The notes under the pieces were generated by a model. The model saw only the letters and a list, made by a program, of their open reading frames with translations, had not been told where the DNA came from and made no database searches. A program made the position numbers and the translations under genes. From NCBI GenBank assembly GCA_021810985.1, contig JAJZQA010000006.1, positions 1-19,444 of the forward strand: 19,444 nt of DNA, given 5' to 3'. Below are positions 1-7,687 of this stretch, piece by piece; position 1 is the first letter of the stretch; every line of letters begins with the position of its first letter. This DNA is from Deltaproteobacteria bacterium. GTDB taxonomy: Bacteria; Desulfobacterota; Desulfuromonadia; Geobacterales; Geobacteraceae.

Positions 1-2064
1 TACATTATCAACCGAATATGTTTGGAAACTGACTGCTTGCTCCCCTGCCGGGCGCACCAGATGGTGCTGAAGCTCTGAAACAAACGATACTGGTTGCGCC
101 TTGTGCGTAAACAGGTTGATCACCGGCGTGGCAAATAGGACAAAACTCTTACAACTGACCCGCGGCGCCACCAGCGGACAGCTGGTGAACTCGAATTCGA
201 TTTCAAATCGGTCGCCATTGCCAAGTTTGTGGCACGTATCCAAGCCGGTCAGGTCAAGAAAGAACAATTTGTCAGGGAAGAGGAAATATTCCTGAAGTAG
301 CAGATGGCCCGGCAGATAGTCTGATTCGCTACTGAGCAAGGTTTCTTTCGCTGCTAAGCCGACCGGTTTCAGGTTTCCGGGAGGAATCTCGATTTCTGCA
401 CCGCTTTCAAGCGACGTGATGCTGATGCGCTTCAAATAGCGCAGTAACAGCAAATACAGATCGCAGGCTGCCGGATAGTCATCAGCAAGGAAAAGCCGAA
501 GTGTTGAAACTTTCCAGTCGGCAAGGCCGATGCCGTTTAATTCGCAATGCAGTTTGATGGAAGGCGCTTTGCCGGATGGCTGGGAGAATGAGGCTTTCAA
601 GAGCGTCAGAGGCTGCACTGTCACGTCGAAGCAGGTCCGAAACCGGCACTTTGTGCCCTGTACCGCCACCGATTCAACTTCGGCGCCCGCTGAAATCAGC
701 AGTGGGCTTTTGAACTCCGCCTTGGGGGTAAAGGCAACGATGGTAGTTGCCGGAATCGGCCGCAAATTCCAGGGGTGGAATATTTCGGTCAATTCATGGA
801 GGAACTCCGGGATATCATCAGCCAGCTTCTGTTGCAGCAATGCGTTATAGAAAGCAGTCCCTTCCAGTAGTTTTACCACACCCGGGTCGGCCATGGCTCC
901 GCTTATCATGGATGCATGGTTCGGGTGGGCTTCGGCATAGCCGTTTGCCAAGTCTCGCAACTGCGCCATTTCCTTCTGATAGTAATCGATCAGCGTATAC
1001 GGTTCCGTTCTAACGGGCGAGCAGTTGTAATCATTGGTTGCGGACGGAGGTCCTTCTGTCGCCGACGCGGCAAGCGGGAATACCGTACTCATTTCGCCGA
1101 GGGTCTCACCGGCAAAACACCAGGTGTTGAGACCAAGCCGCGCCGCGGGGTCACCAAGACGGAGCGGTTTGGCCTCGCCGGCCGCGAGTATCAGTTTCAG
1201 GTCAACTGCCAGTGGATCAACCAGGTAAAACTTTACGTGTCTAGCCAGCTTCTCGTGTTGAGGGCTGCCCGGCACCAGGTCGTTGAACCTTTCCCAGCTG
1301 AGGGGGCCGATTTCCACCCGGAATTTGCCCATCTGATCGGCTATTTCGCTGCCGAGAACCGCTTCCACTCCGAGTCGACAGCAGGAACTACCCATGCTCA
1401 GCCGCTGATCGGGAGGAATCGGCACCATGCGTTGTACGTTCTGGGTGATCCGGATGCTCTTGAGCGAAAAAACCTCCCTGAGCAGGGTCTTCAGGCCGAG
1501 GGCGGAGCGGGGATTCTGGGTGAAGAGCCCGGTGTAGCGCAGGAGTGACCAGGATTCCGGCACCGTGTCCCGCAGCTCCTTTTCTCCCAGGCCGATCAGG
1601 CAGTAGAGCCGTTCCCGGTCAATCGGGTTGTTTTCTTCCGCCACCCGGATAAAAAGCCGGTACTTGCTCCAGCACTGGAAATAGAGGTGATAGAGCCGCT
1701 GGTGGATGATGTCGAGAAAATCGCGGATTACCGATTCGTCGCTGGAAGCCTCATCAAGAAGATCTTCCGTATAGAAGTTCGGCAGGGGTGATGAGGAGCC
1801 GTACAGCCCAAGGAACGTTGCGGTGACCCGGAGATTGGCGCCAACCCGTTCTACCCGGGCGACGTCGGAGGCCGGAAACGCCAGGGAAAGCTCGGGCCTG
1901 ATCAGTACCCGGTCCTGCCACGGGACTTCAGGCAGCCCTTCTTCGCCACTCGGGTCCAGAAACCTGCGGGCCAGGCGCATGACCTGGACAAAGGAGAACC
2001 CGTGGCCCGATTGCAACAGGTTCTCCATCAGAGGAGATGTTGTTCTCCCAAAGGTGTCGGCCAT
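1..2064 (-). CDS. tssG-tssF: Type VI secretion baseplate protein, TssG-TssF fusion (partial, runs off left edge)
   Basis: This is one frame with no stop from the ATG at 2064 to the window edge (688 codons seen). Residues about 12-315 match TssG (ImpH/VasB): an F-F-Q-V-x-R-L helix near 24-31, FLGLYGSSSPLP at 84-95, RYTGLFTQNPRSALGL near 176-191 and a closing RLGLNTW at 309-315. A linker of about 40 residues follows. From about 358 the sequence is TssF (ImpG/VasA): DYYQKEM at 360-366, then LLEGTAFYNALLQQKL, FHPWNLRPIP, CRFRTCFDV and VINLFTHKAQPVSF, roughly the first half of a 600-residue TssF. In known systems TssF and TssG are separate baseplate wedge subunits linking TssK, TssE and the spike, and tssF normally precedes tssG. 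Here they are fused in the reverse order. An internal ATG at 1092 (M325), preceded by GGTGAG, could start a free TssF. The family calls are strong; that the fusion acts as one polypeptide is inferred. Confidence 0.88.
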   Translation of the reverse strand, partial: MADTFGRTTSPLMENLLQSGHGFSFVQVMRLARRFLDPSGEEGLPEVPWQDRVLIRPELSLAFPASDVARVERVGANLRVTATFLGLYGSSSPLPNFYTEDLLDEASSDESVIRDFLDIIHQRLYHLYFQCWSKYRLFIRVAEENNPIDRERLYCLIGLGEKELRDTVPESWSLLRYTGLFTQNPRSALGLKTLLREVFSLKSIRITQNVQRMVPIPPDQRLSMGSSCCRLGVEAVLGSEIADQMGKFRVEIGPLSWERFNDLVPGSPQHEKLARHVKFYLVDPLAVDLKLILAAGEAKPLRLGDPAARLGLNTWCFAGETLGEMSTVFPLAASATEGPPSATNDYNCSPVRTEPYTLIDYYQKEMAQLRDLANGYAEAHPNHASMISGAMADPGVVKLLEGTAFYNALLQQKLADDIPEFLHELTEIFHPWNLRPIPATTIVAFTPKAEFKSPLLISAGAEVESVAVQGTKCRFRTCFDVTVQPLTLLKASFSQPSGKAPSIKLHCELNGIGLADWKVSTLRLFLADDYPAACDLYLLLLRYLKRISITSLESGAEIEIPPGNLKPVGLAAKETLLSSESDYLPGHLLLQEYFLFPDKLFFLDLTGLDTCHKLGNGDRFEIEFEFTSCPLVAPRVSCKSFVLFATPVINLFTHKAQPVSFVSELQHHLVRPAGEQAVSFQTYSVDNV

Positions 2065-2207
2065 CAGTGGCTAGCTCCATTCATGATTCTTCCGATAATT
2101 CCACCAGATTATCCGAACTACCGAATTTCCTGACTGTTGTGTCGCGGAAGTTCTGGGGCAACCCAAATGAAACGAGGCAAATGAACAATAGGTATTTTTA
2201 ATGGCAG

Positions 2208-2236
2208 AGATATCACGTCAAAGCAGGGCAAGTCAA
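2208..2236 (-). promoter_or_regulatory. Candidate sigma-70 promoter for the T6SS gene
   Basis: Read on the minus strand, TTGACT (2236-2231) is followed after 17 nt by ATATCT (2213-2208), about 145 nt upstream of the tssG-tssF ATG. The -35 is good and the -10 is poor. The extended string TTGACTTGCC also occurs at the promoter of the nine-gene operon (11547-11538). Confidence 0.3.
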
Positions 2237-2350
2237 TTTTTTTTAATGTAACTGCCTTTATCGTTTTATTGCGGGTGTCTTCTGAAAGGAGAGGGGGCGA
2301 GATGGCATTTCGCGGGTGATACTTCGGTAAATAAACATCACAACCCTGAT

Positions 2351-2407
2351 GTAGGGGCACGGCGTGCCGTGCCCCGATTGGGCGAGGAACGCCTAGCCCC
2401 TGTCTAC
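2351..2407. repeat. Composite palindromic intergenic repeat
   Basis: A perfect inverted repeat with 10-bp arms (GGGGCACGGC, 2354-2363, and its complement, 2366-2375) around a GT loop is followed by a second, imperfect hairpin at 2380-2399 (GGGCGAGG / CCTAGCCC, one mismatch). The block opens with GTAGGGGC and ends with GCCCCTGTCTAC, so its outer ends are also roughly complementary. GC-rich palindromes of this type are known as dispersed REP-like elements in many genomes; a second copy is not visible in this window. The rest of the 2065-2525 spacer holds only the promoter and terminator listed separately, and a 128-codon frame across it (2118-2504, minus) is not believable because it reads through both hairpins. 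Confidence 0.65.
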
Positions 2408-2464
2408 CAGTGATATGTTTAATTGCCGCCGTAATAATAGCTGAAAGGAATGAAGCAGAGGCAG

Positions 2465-2495
2465 AAAAGGGCGGGTAAAAAAACCCCGCCCTTTT
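2465..2495 (-). terminator. Intrinsic terminator of the DUF4197 gene
   Basis: A perfect 11-bp stem, AAAAGGGCGGG (2465-2475) and its complement (2485-2495), encloses a 9-nt loop starting 30 bp after the stop codon at 2526. The arm ends give an A-tract/T-tract on both strands, so it could work in both directions. Confidence 0.85.
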
Positions 2496-2525
2496 GCGAT
2501 CCAATGTATAAGGAGACTGTCCGGT

Positions 2526-3281
2526 TTACTTGCTGCCGAACACCTTGCGAAGGAGATCCGTGGTGCGGGCCGCGGGATTTGTCCGGATCTTTTTCTCTTC
2601 CTGGCCGACCATGGTGAAGAGCCCGTCGAGAGCCTTATTTGTAACATAGCTGTTCAGGTCAAGGGAAGGGACACCAAGCAGCGAAGCCATGGGAAGGCTG
2701 CCGTAGGATCCCATCATGTCCTGGTAGGTACTGACCGTACCCACCTTGTTCATACTGTTGGAGATAACCGGCTTGAAGGATTCGAAGAGTTTCGAGCGGA
2801 GCTTTTTTTCAAAAAACTGCGTTGCCGAGGTATCTCCGCCTGCCAGGATGCCCCTGGCATCTTCTACCGTCATCTGCCGGATGGCATCGCCGAAGTGAGC
2901 GGCAGCCTTGGGGGCGGCGGCCTCCGCGGCCCGGTTCATGCTGAGAACAAACTCGTTCACCTGCTGCTGATAACCAACCGCCGCAAGCAGATCAGCCGCC
3001 CGCTGGACCTTGTCGGGAAGCAGAATCTTGATGAGCGGATTGCCGAAATAGCCGTCCGGTTTTGCTACTTCGGTTACGGCCCGTTCGGTGCCGGTGGCAA
3101 GTGCCTCCTTGAGACCCTTGACTATGGTGGTGTCGTCGAGAGAACTTTGCTGTTGGAGAAGCGGGAGGGCCTGAGGGGCAAGATCTCCCATTTGACCGGT
3201 CAGATCATCGAGGAGTCCCGCATAACCGGGAGAAAGGGAGTAAAGCAGGATGGCGAATGCCAGGGTCAGAATACGCTTCAT
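2526..3281 (-). CDS. DUF4197 family secreted protein
   Basis: This 251-residue protein has a signal peptide (MKR, a hydrophobic run, then GYAGLLDDL at about 20-28) and fits the DUF4197 family. Typical blocks are LKEALATGTERAV, NPLIKILLPDK, the VNEFVLSMNRAAEAAAPKA helix and the C-terminal ALDGLFTMVGQEEKKIRTNP with RTTDLLRKVFG. The family is a periplasmic or lipoprotein-like helical domain of unknown function. I chose the ATG at 3281 because GGGAGG lies 7 nt upstream and the signal peptide begins there; a frame extension to 3344 has no comparable site. The gene is a single transcription unit, with its own candidate promoter and a strong terminator. Nothing ties it functionally to the operon upstream or to the T6SS gene downstream. 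Confidence 0.88.
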   Translation of the reverse strand: MKRILTLAFAILLYSLSPGYAGLLDDLTGQMGDLAPQALPLLQQQSSLDDTTIVKGLKEALATGTERAVTEVAKPDGYFGNPLIKILLPDKVQRAADLLAAVGYQQQVNEFVLSMNRAAEAAAPKAAAHFGDAIRQMTVEDARGILAGGDTSATQFFEKKLRSKLFESFKPVISNSMNKVGTVSTYQDMMGSYGSLPMASLLGVPSLDLNSYVTNKALDGLFTMVGQEEKKIRTNPAARTTDLLRKVFGSK

Positions 3282-3321
3282 AAAAAAACCTCCCATTACT
3301 GGTAGCAGTGCTTTCTTTGCT

Positions 3322-3351
3322 ACAGTATGGATGATTTTATCCAATTCGCAA
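3322..3351 (-). promoter_or_regulatory. Candidate promoter for the DUF4197 gene
   Basis: On the minus strand, TTGCGA (3351-3346) is followed after 18 nt by TACTGT (3327-3322), about 40 nt upstream of the start codon. Both boxes are weak matches. Confidence 0.3.
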
Positions 3352-3382
3352 GGAGGAGGTTAGATCGGGCGCAAATCTAATT

Positions 3383-3402
3383 ATTGAAAGGGAAATTTCA
3401 AT
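3383..3402. repeat. Short AT-rich inverted repeat between two genes
   Basis: ATTGAAA (3383-3389) and TTTCAAT (3396-3402) form a perfect 7-bp inverted repeat with a 6-nt spacer. It lies 14 nt past the stop of the nine-gene operon and upstream of the DUF4197 promoter region. It may be an operator or a weak operon-end hairpin; there is no T-tract to call it a terminator. Confidence 0.3.
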
Positions 3403-3415
3403 TACTACGAATCTG

Positions 3416-4804
3416 TCAGCCACCTGACATGGGACGCACCCTGCTTCTGCCGAGACGTTTCATCAGTTTCCAGAGAGGGCCTTGAACCGGAAATTGACGA
3501 AGGGCGGCCATCATGGCATCACTCATGTTGATTTCCAGACCCGGAACCACCCAGTTTCTGCGCTTCAGCGCCTCACTGGTAACCAGCTCGCAAAGGCTGT
3601 CCCGCACCGCGGGAGAAAAGTAGAAAACCGGTTCAAGAAGGGATGTTTCGGGGGTAATGATTTTTTCTTCGAGAGCCTGGCGGTGAAGAGGTGTGCCCGG
3701 ATAGATGCGGATGCCGGTCATGCCGATAACGGCCGTGGGATCCACCTCGTCCATCAGGGCAAAGCTTTCCAGGAGGGTCTTTTCGGTTTCTCCCGGCCCG
3801 CCAAACAGAATGTAGTGCGCAAAATCCACGCCATGTTCCCGGCAGAGGGCCGAAGCGGCACGCACCTCATCCACGGTAAAGGATTTCCCCAGATTGCGGA
3901 GCATAGCGGGAGAGCCGGAATCCGTGCCGAATTCGAAGGCATCACAGCCCGCCTCAACCATGACCGCCAGCAGCTCCGGCGTAATGAAGCTCGGGTTGAT
4001 GAACGCCGACCAGTGGATGGAAAGATTGGCCGTAATCATGGCCCGGCAGAGCTTTTCGGCGAAATCCATCGGGTAATTGAAGATGTCGTCGACAAAGTAA
4101 AGGTACCTGGTGCCGTTCCTGTCCACCAATTCGCGTATCTCGCTGATAATCTCAGGGATCGCCCGCAACCTGAGCCTGCTGCCCTCGAGGATCGGGTAGG
4201 TGCAGTAAATACAGGAAAACGGGCAGCCTCGCTTGGTCTGGAGGTTTGCCATGCCCCCTTCCCGGTTATAGCGCTCCACCTGGAAGAGGCCGCGCTCCGG
4301 AGTGCCGATTTTTTCCACCGGCACCGGGGGCAGGTATTCCGGCACTCCCTTGGTCAAAACACCCGGTAGCCCTTGCGCAGACTGACCCTTTGCCAGCCGC
4401 TCCAACAGCCGCGGCAGGATCTCTTCACCTTCGCCGATAATGCCGAAATCGCCGCCAAAAAACTCCAGCAGCTCACGGGGCATCAGTGAGAAGCCGGACC
4501 CGCCGAGAATCACCGGGGTTTTCCCCCGGCAGGCATTCACCGCCGTTTTGACCCCCTCCAGATAGGAACGGGTGCCGGGGTAGGTTACATTGTCGATATT
4601 GCGAATGGAAAGAATAACTGCCGCGGGCGGGTGAGCAAAGAGTTCCTCACCTAGCAGGACTTCCGGGTCTTCAGCAAAGCAGAGGTCGATGGTTCGCACC
4701 CGGTGACCTGCAGCCAGCAGCGAGCCGGCAAGATAGGATAAACCCAGGGGGAATACCGGATAAGGACTTTTTTCCCGGTTCGCGGAAACCAGCAGGACTT
4801 CCAT
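3416..4804 (-). CDS. B12-binding radical SAM protein (last gene of the lipid/glycan operon)
   Basis: 462 residues. The N-terminal 1-140 is a cobalamin-binding-type Rossmann domain (MEVLLVSANREKSPYPVFPLG, VILGGSGFSLMP near 98-109, GIIGEGEE near 121-128). The radical SAM core starts with GCPFSCIYCTYP, giving the cluster cysteines C194, C198 and C201; YFVDDIF follows at about 236-242. This is class-B (BchE/methyltransferase-like) architecture, enzymes that use S-adenosylmethionine and often cobalamin for methylation, cyclisation or C-C bond chemistry. The substrate is unknown. There is no DxHxxG base-on cobalamin motif, as is usual in this class. The ATG shares one base with the TGA of the upstream thioesterase gene (TGATG), so translation is probably coupled. 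Its position beside an ACP, acyltransferase and thioesterase suggests an acyl-chain substrate, which is inference. Confidence 0.88.
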   Translation of the reverse strand: MEVLLVSANREKSPYPVFPLGLSYLAGSLLAAGHRVRTIDLCFAEDPEVLLGEELFAHPPAAVILSIRNIDNVTYPGTRSYLEGVKTAVNACRGKTPVILGGSGFSLMPRELLEFFGGDFGIIGEGEEILPRLLERLAKGQSAQGLPGVLTKGVPEYLPPVPVEKIGTPERGLFQVERYNREGGMANLQTKRGCPFSCIYCTYPILEGSRLRLRAIPEIISEIRELVDRNGTRYLYFVDDIFNYPMDFAEKLCRAMITANLSIHWSAFINPSFITPELLAVMVEAGCDAFEFGTDSGSPAMLRNLGKSFTVDEVRAASALCREHGVDFAHYILFGGPGETEKTLLESFALMDEVDPTAVIGMTGIRIYPGTPLHRQALEEKIITPETSLLEPVFYFSPAVRDSLCELVTSEALKRRNWVVPGLEINMSDAMMAALRQFPVQGPLWKLMKRLGRSRVRPMSGG

Positions 4805-5223
4805 CAGACCTCCAGATAGGAGAGCATCTTTTCGATTCGCTCGGCAATAACCGGGGGCAGCGTATATTGAAGAGTAGCGTTTTTATCCGTCAATACGTGC
4901 ACGGTCCGGCCAGTTGCGCAACTGGTCCCGTCCGGCCCGATAATGTCGCAGAGGAATTCCAGGGTAGCGGTTTCGGTGCGTCTGACCGTCGTCAGAATCC
5001 GCAATTCTTCATCGAAACGGGCCGGCCTCTTGTACTTCAGCTCCAACGCCACCACCGGAGCCAGGTAGCCGGCCTCGCCGATCTGCTCCGCATTGAGGCC
5101 AAACCTTCCGGCAAGATCGTTCCGGCCCACTTCCATCCAGCTGACGTAATGGCCGTGCCAGGCCACATGGTACTGGTCAACCTCGTTGAAGCGCACCCGT
5201 ATTGGTGTCTCGTGACATATCAT
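4804..5223 (-). CDS. Hotdog-fold acyl-CoA/acyl-ACP thioesterase (4HBT type)
   Basis: 139 residues from the ATG at 5223. The hotdog signature is near the N-terminus: VRFNEVDQYHVAWHGHYVSWMEVGR, with a possible catalytic Asp at D16, then the strand LELKYKRPARFDEELRI typical of YbgC/4-hydroxybenzoyl-CoA thioesterases. The family hydrolyses acyl-CoA or acyl-ACP thioesters in the cytoplasm. The start is chosen because it sits two bases after the TAA of the FabD-like gene (TAACGATG), with GGCGAG before it; a frame extension to 5253 would overlap that gene. It ends in a one-base overlap with the next gene. In this operon it could release an acyl chain from the ACP encoded upstream or proofread mis-loaded chains. 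Confidence 0.85.
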   Translation of the reverse strand: MICHETPIRVRFNEVDQYHVAWHGHYVSWMEVGRNDLAGRFGLNAEQIGEAGYLAPVVALELKYKRPARFDEELRILTTVRRTETATLEFLCDIIGPDGTSCATGRTVHVLTDKNATLQYTLPPVIAERIEKMLSYLEV

Positions 5224-5225
5224 CG

Positions 5226-6068
5226 TTATCTCGCCGCCTCGCTCTCGATCCAACGATTATATTTCTTCAACGAATCGCCCACTCCTACCTCGGTACATTT
5301 CGTAATCCCCGCCGCCCGCAACGCCAGGTAACTTTTATCCCAGTACACGGGCAGAATAAGCTCCCGCAGCAGAAAATCCCCCACCTCGGAGGCAGTCAGC
5401 AAATCCTGGTCGATATGATTCATCAGGGGGATGGTAAGCTCCGCATAGCGATATCCGGAAAGTATCTCCCGCAGACTCCCGGCGGACGACTCCATCAGCG
5501 GGGTGTGCAGGGGCGCATCGCAGGGAAAAACCTTGGCGGAAAAAGCTCCACTCTGGAGAGCTTCGGCAACGGCCGATTCAATCCCCTGCCTCTCTCCGGA
5601 AAGGAGAAAATGCCGCGAGGTATTGTAGTTCGCCAGAAAGACGCCATTATTTTCTGCAATGGCAAGGAGCGGCTCCGCGGGCAGACCGACCATGCAGCCG
5701 AGGGCATAGTCACCCGTCTCGGCCATCCGGGCAATGCAGGCCCCGATGCGAAAGGTTACTTCCAGGGCATCTCCTTCAGAGAGGGAACCGCTGGCAGCAA
5801 GGGCGGCATAGATGCCCATGCTGTGCTCCGCAATCATCTCGGGCCGCGGCCCCTCCCGCAGGAGCAGACGGGTCCGGTAAAGACTGATCGCTGTCCCGTA
5901 CACTTGAAGGGCAACACTGTCACTTGACGGCTCGCGTTGCCAGGAGAAATCATGAATATCCAGCCCGGTATGGGCCAAAGCAAGAGTTCTGATTGCCTGG
6001 TAGTCTCTATCATCGGCTGGTTCAGCAGCCCGCAGGAGCGGCTGGCCCGGGAACATAAAACACTTCAT
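5226..6068 (-). CDS. FabD-like (malonyl-CoA:ACP transacylase type) acyltransferase
   Basis: 280 residues, close to FabD length. It keeps the oxyanion-hole motif FPGQ (6-9), the nucleophile motif EHSMG (81-85, S83), an Arg in ALEVTFRIG (R107) where FabD uses Arg to bind the malonyl carboxylate, ANYNT (146-150), and APLHTPLM (H188) for the catalytic His. All catalytic positions are present, so a dicarboxylic acyl-CoA such as malonyl- or methylmalonyl-CoA is the likely donor and the operon's ACP the likely acceptor. It diverges elsewhere, for example FPGQP instead of FPGQG. No ketosynthase lies beside it, so its acyl unit may not be used for ordinary chain extension. The start is uncertain: GGAG is 12 nt upstream of 6068, and M5 is an alternative. 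It is 57 bp after the upstream gene. Confidence 0.85.
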   Translation of the reverse strand: MKCFMFPGQPLLRAAEPADDRDYQAIRTLALAHTGLDIHDFSWQREPSSDSVALQVYGTAISLYRTRLLLREGPRPEMIAEHSMGIYAALAASGSLSEGDALEVTFRIGACIARMAETGDYALGCMVGLPAEPLLAIAENNGVFLANYNTSRHFLLSGERQGIESAVAEALQSGAFSAKVFPCDAPLHTPLMESSAGSLREILSGYRYAELTIPLMNHIDQDLLTASEVGDFLLRELILPVYWDKSYLALRAAGITKCTEVGVGDSLKKYNRWIESEAAR

Positions 6069-6125
6069 TATAGGTAGATACTCCAGTAGAAAGATTTGTC
6101 ACACAGTACGAGGCATGGTGCACTG

Positions 6126-7433
6126 TTACTTCTGATCACTCTGGCTCCTGAGCGCTTTTTCGGTCTTCTTAACGGCACTGCGGAAACCGAAATTCATCGG
6201 GGCAAAGACCTGCACGGAGCGATGTGCCTTGAAAATCCGGCGGTACATGGAAGAAAACGAATAAAAAGATCGATTCAGGCGGTTATGACCTTCCTGGAGT
6301 TCCTCCGCGGTCATTCCCAGGGGACGAAAGGTCACGTGCCCCATATCATAGTCTTCCCAGCGATTGGAAATGATTCTCCCCTCAGCCTCAAGACGTGCTC
6401 GCACCGCCGTGCCCGGAAAGGGGGTCAGGATCGGGAAAATCGCCGCTTCCAGCCGGGCCTCCTCGCAAAATCTGAGGATCTCATCAAAGACTTCCGGCGT
6501 ATCACCGTCGTTGCCCAGAACAAAGGAGCCGAGGATGCCGATACCGTTCTCGCGGAAGGCGCGGGCATCCTCCAGGTAGCTTACGGCACGGTTGGTGACC
6601 TTGCCCATGGCGACCAGGGCCTCCTCGTTCAGGGACTCGAAGCCGACGAACAGTCCGACGCAGCCGGCCTCGCCCGCAGCCCGCAGCAGTTCCGGATCCC
6701 GGGCCAGGTCGATGGGGGCGTGGGAAAGCCACTTGAATCCCTTGCCGCGCATGCCGTCAAAAAGCTCGAGCGCATAGCGGCGGTCGCCCACCAGGTTGTC
6801 ATCTACGAAAAAGACAAAGGAGTTTTTTTTGCGGAGAATCTCCAGTTCCTGGAGAACCTGCTCCACCGGGCGCTTCCGGTATTTGCGGCCGTAGAAGGCG
6901 GTCACGGAACAGAATTCGCAGTCAAAGGGGCACCCGCGGGTCGTCTGAATGGTGTTGGTGAAAAGATACTTTTTTCCGGCATAGAGCTCCCGTCGCGCCG
7001 GAGGCACCTCCTGCATGCCGAGGAGCTCGGATGCCCGGTAGCGGGGTTGCAGGGAACCCTTTTCAAAATCGGCAAGGAGCCGTGGCCAGACCAGCTCCCC
7101 TTCACCCACCACCACTGCATCGGCGTGTTCCAGGGCCTCATCGGGAAGATTGCTGGCATGGAAACCGCCCATGACCACCGGGATGCCGCGTTCACGAAAA
7201 CCGGCCGCAATCCGGTAGGCACGGGGAGCCTGGGGCGTCATCGCGGTAATGGCCACCAGGTCCGCGTCCACCGCAAAATCAATGGCTTCGATATTTTCGT
7301 CAACCAGCCCGAGCTGCCAGTGGGAAGGTGTGACGGCAGCCAGGGCAGCCAGGGATAGAGAGGGGAACTTGAATCCCAGCTCGCCCCACAGTCTACCCTT
7401 GGGCCAACCGGGAGAGACAAAAAGCAGCTTCAC
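6126..7433 (-). CDS. B12-binding radical SAM protein, DUF4070-like C-terminus
   Basis: 435 residues, beginning with GTG in a 4-base overlap (GTGA) with the ACP stop codon. Residues 1-130 are the cobalamin-binding-like domain (MKLLFVSPGWP; VVMGGFHASNLPDEAL at 86-101; VVVGEGELVWP at 107-117). The radical SAM motif TTRGCPFDCEFCSV gives C168, C172 and C175, followed by FFVDDNLVGD (208-217) and GLFVGFESLNEEAL further on. The C-terminal part with FPGTAVRARLEAEGRI resembles DUF4070 proteins. It is a second class-B radical SAM enzyme in the operon, but not a close copy of the one at 3416-4804, so two different transformations are likely. The substrate is unknown. Co-translation with the ACP suggests it acts on an ACP-bound chain (inference). 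Confidence 0.88.
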   Translation of the reverse strand: MKLLFVSPGWPKGRLWGELGFKFPSLSLAALAAVTPSHWQLGLVDENIEAIDFAVDADLVAITAMTPQAPRAYRIAAGFRERGIPVVMGGFHASNLPDEALEHADAVVVGEGELVWPRLLADFEKGSLQPRYRASELLGMQEVPPARRELYAGKKYLFTNTIQTTRGCPFDCEFCSVTAFYGRKYRKRPVEQVLQELEILRKKNSFVFFVDDNLVGDRRYALELFDGMRGKGFKWLSHAPIDLARDPELLRAAGEAGCVGLFVGFESLNEEALVAMGKVTNRAVSYLEDARAFRENGIGILGSFVLGNDGDTPEVFDEILRFCEEARLEAAIFPILTPFPGTAVRARLEAEGRIISNRWEDYDMGHVTFRPLGMTAEELQEGHNRLNRSFYSFSSMYRRIFKAHRSVQVFAPMNFGFRSAVKKTEKALRSQSDQK

Positions 7434-7687
7434 TTCCTGTTTTCCGCGATATACTGGGCCATACTCCGCACCGACTGAAAGACAACGGTCCCGGTCTCGG
7501 CATCGGGAACGATCACTCCGTAATCCTTTTCCATCGCCACGACCAGCTGGAGCGCGTCAATGGAATCCAGACCAAGTCCTTCACCAAAGAGCGGCGCATC
7601 CGTCTCGATATCATCCGGATTCATACCCTCAATTCTCAAACTATCGATAATGAGCTGCTTCACCTGCACGATCAATTCTTCTGACAT
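7430..7687 (-). CDS. Acyl carrier protein
   Basis: 85 residues from the ATG at 7687, with AAGGA upstream. The phosphopantetheine site is in GLGLDSIDALQL (S42), preceded by APLFGEGLG and followed by VAMEKDYGVIVPD, which is the normal four-helix ACP pattern. The start lies inside the last 16 bp of the acyltransferase gene, and the stop overlaps the next gene by four bases. A frame extension to 7744 adds a basic, non-ACP leader and is rejected. The protein carries acyl groups as phosphopantetheine thioesters in the cytoplasm. This is a dedicated copy, distinct in setting from the housekeeping fatty-acid acpP, with transacylase, thioesterase and acyltransferase partners in the same operon. Confidence 0.92.
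   Translation of the reverse strand: MSEELIVQVKQLIIDSLRIEGMNPDDIETDAPLFGEGLGLDSIDALQLVVAMEKDYGVIVPDAETGTVVFQSVRSMAQYIAENRK

Noticed and set aside
2118..2504. 128-codon minus-strand frame in the spacer before the T6SS gene
   Set aside because: It reads through the DUF4197 terminator and the palindromic repeat, has no ribosome binding site and no recognisable domain.
3302..3323. GTAGCA...TGCTAC inverted repeat in the DUF4197 leader
   Set aside because: Only a 6-bp stem with a 10-nt loop, overlapping the putative -10 box; too weak to call a riboswitch or operator.
6096..7358. 420-codon plus-strand frame opposite the B12 radical SAM gene
   Set aside because: Antisense shadow of a clear gene in GC-rich DNA; its composition is not protein-like. 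The same holds for long plus-strand frames at 3482-4369, 8930-10171 and 14493-15485.
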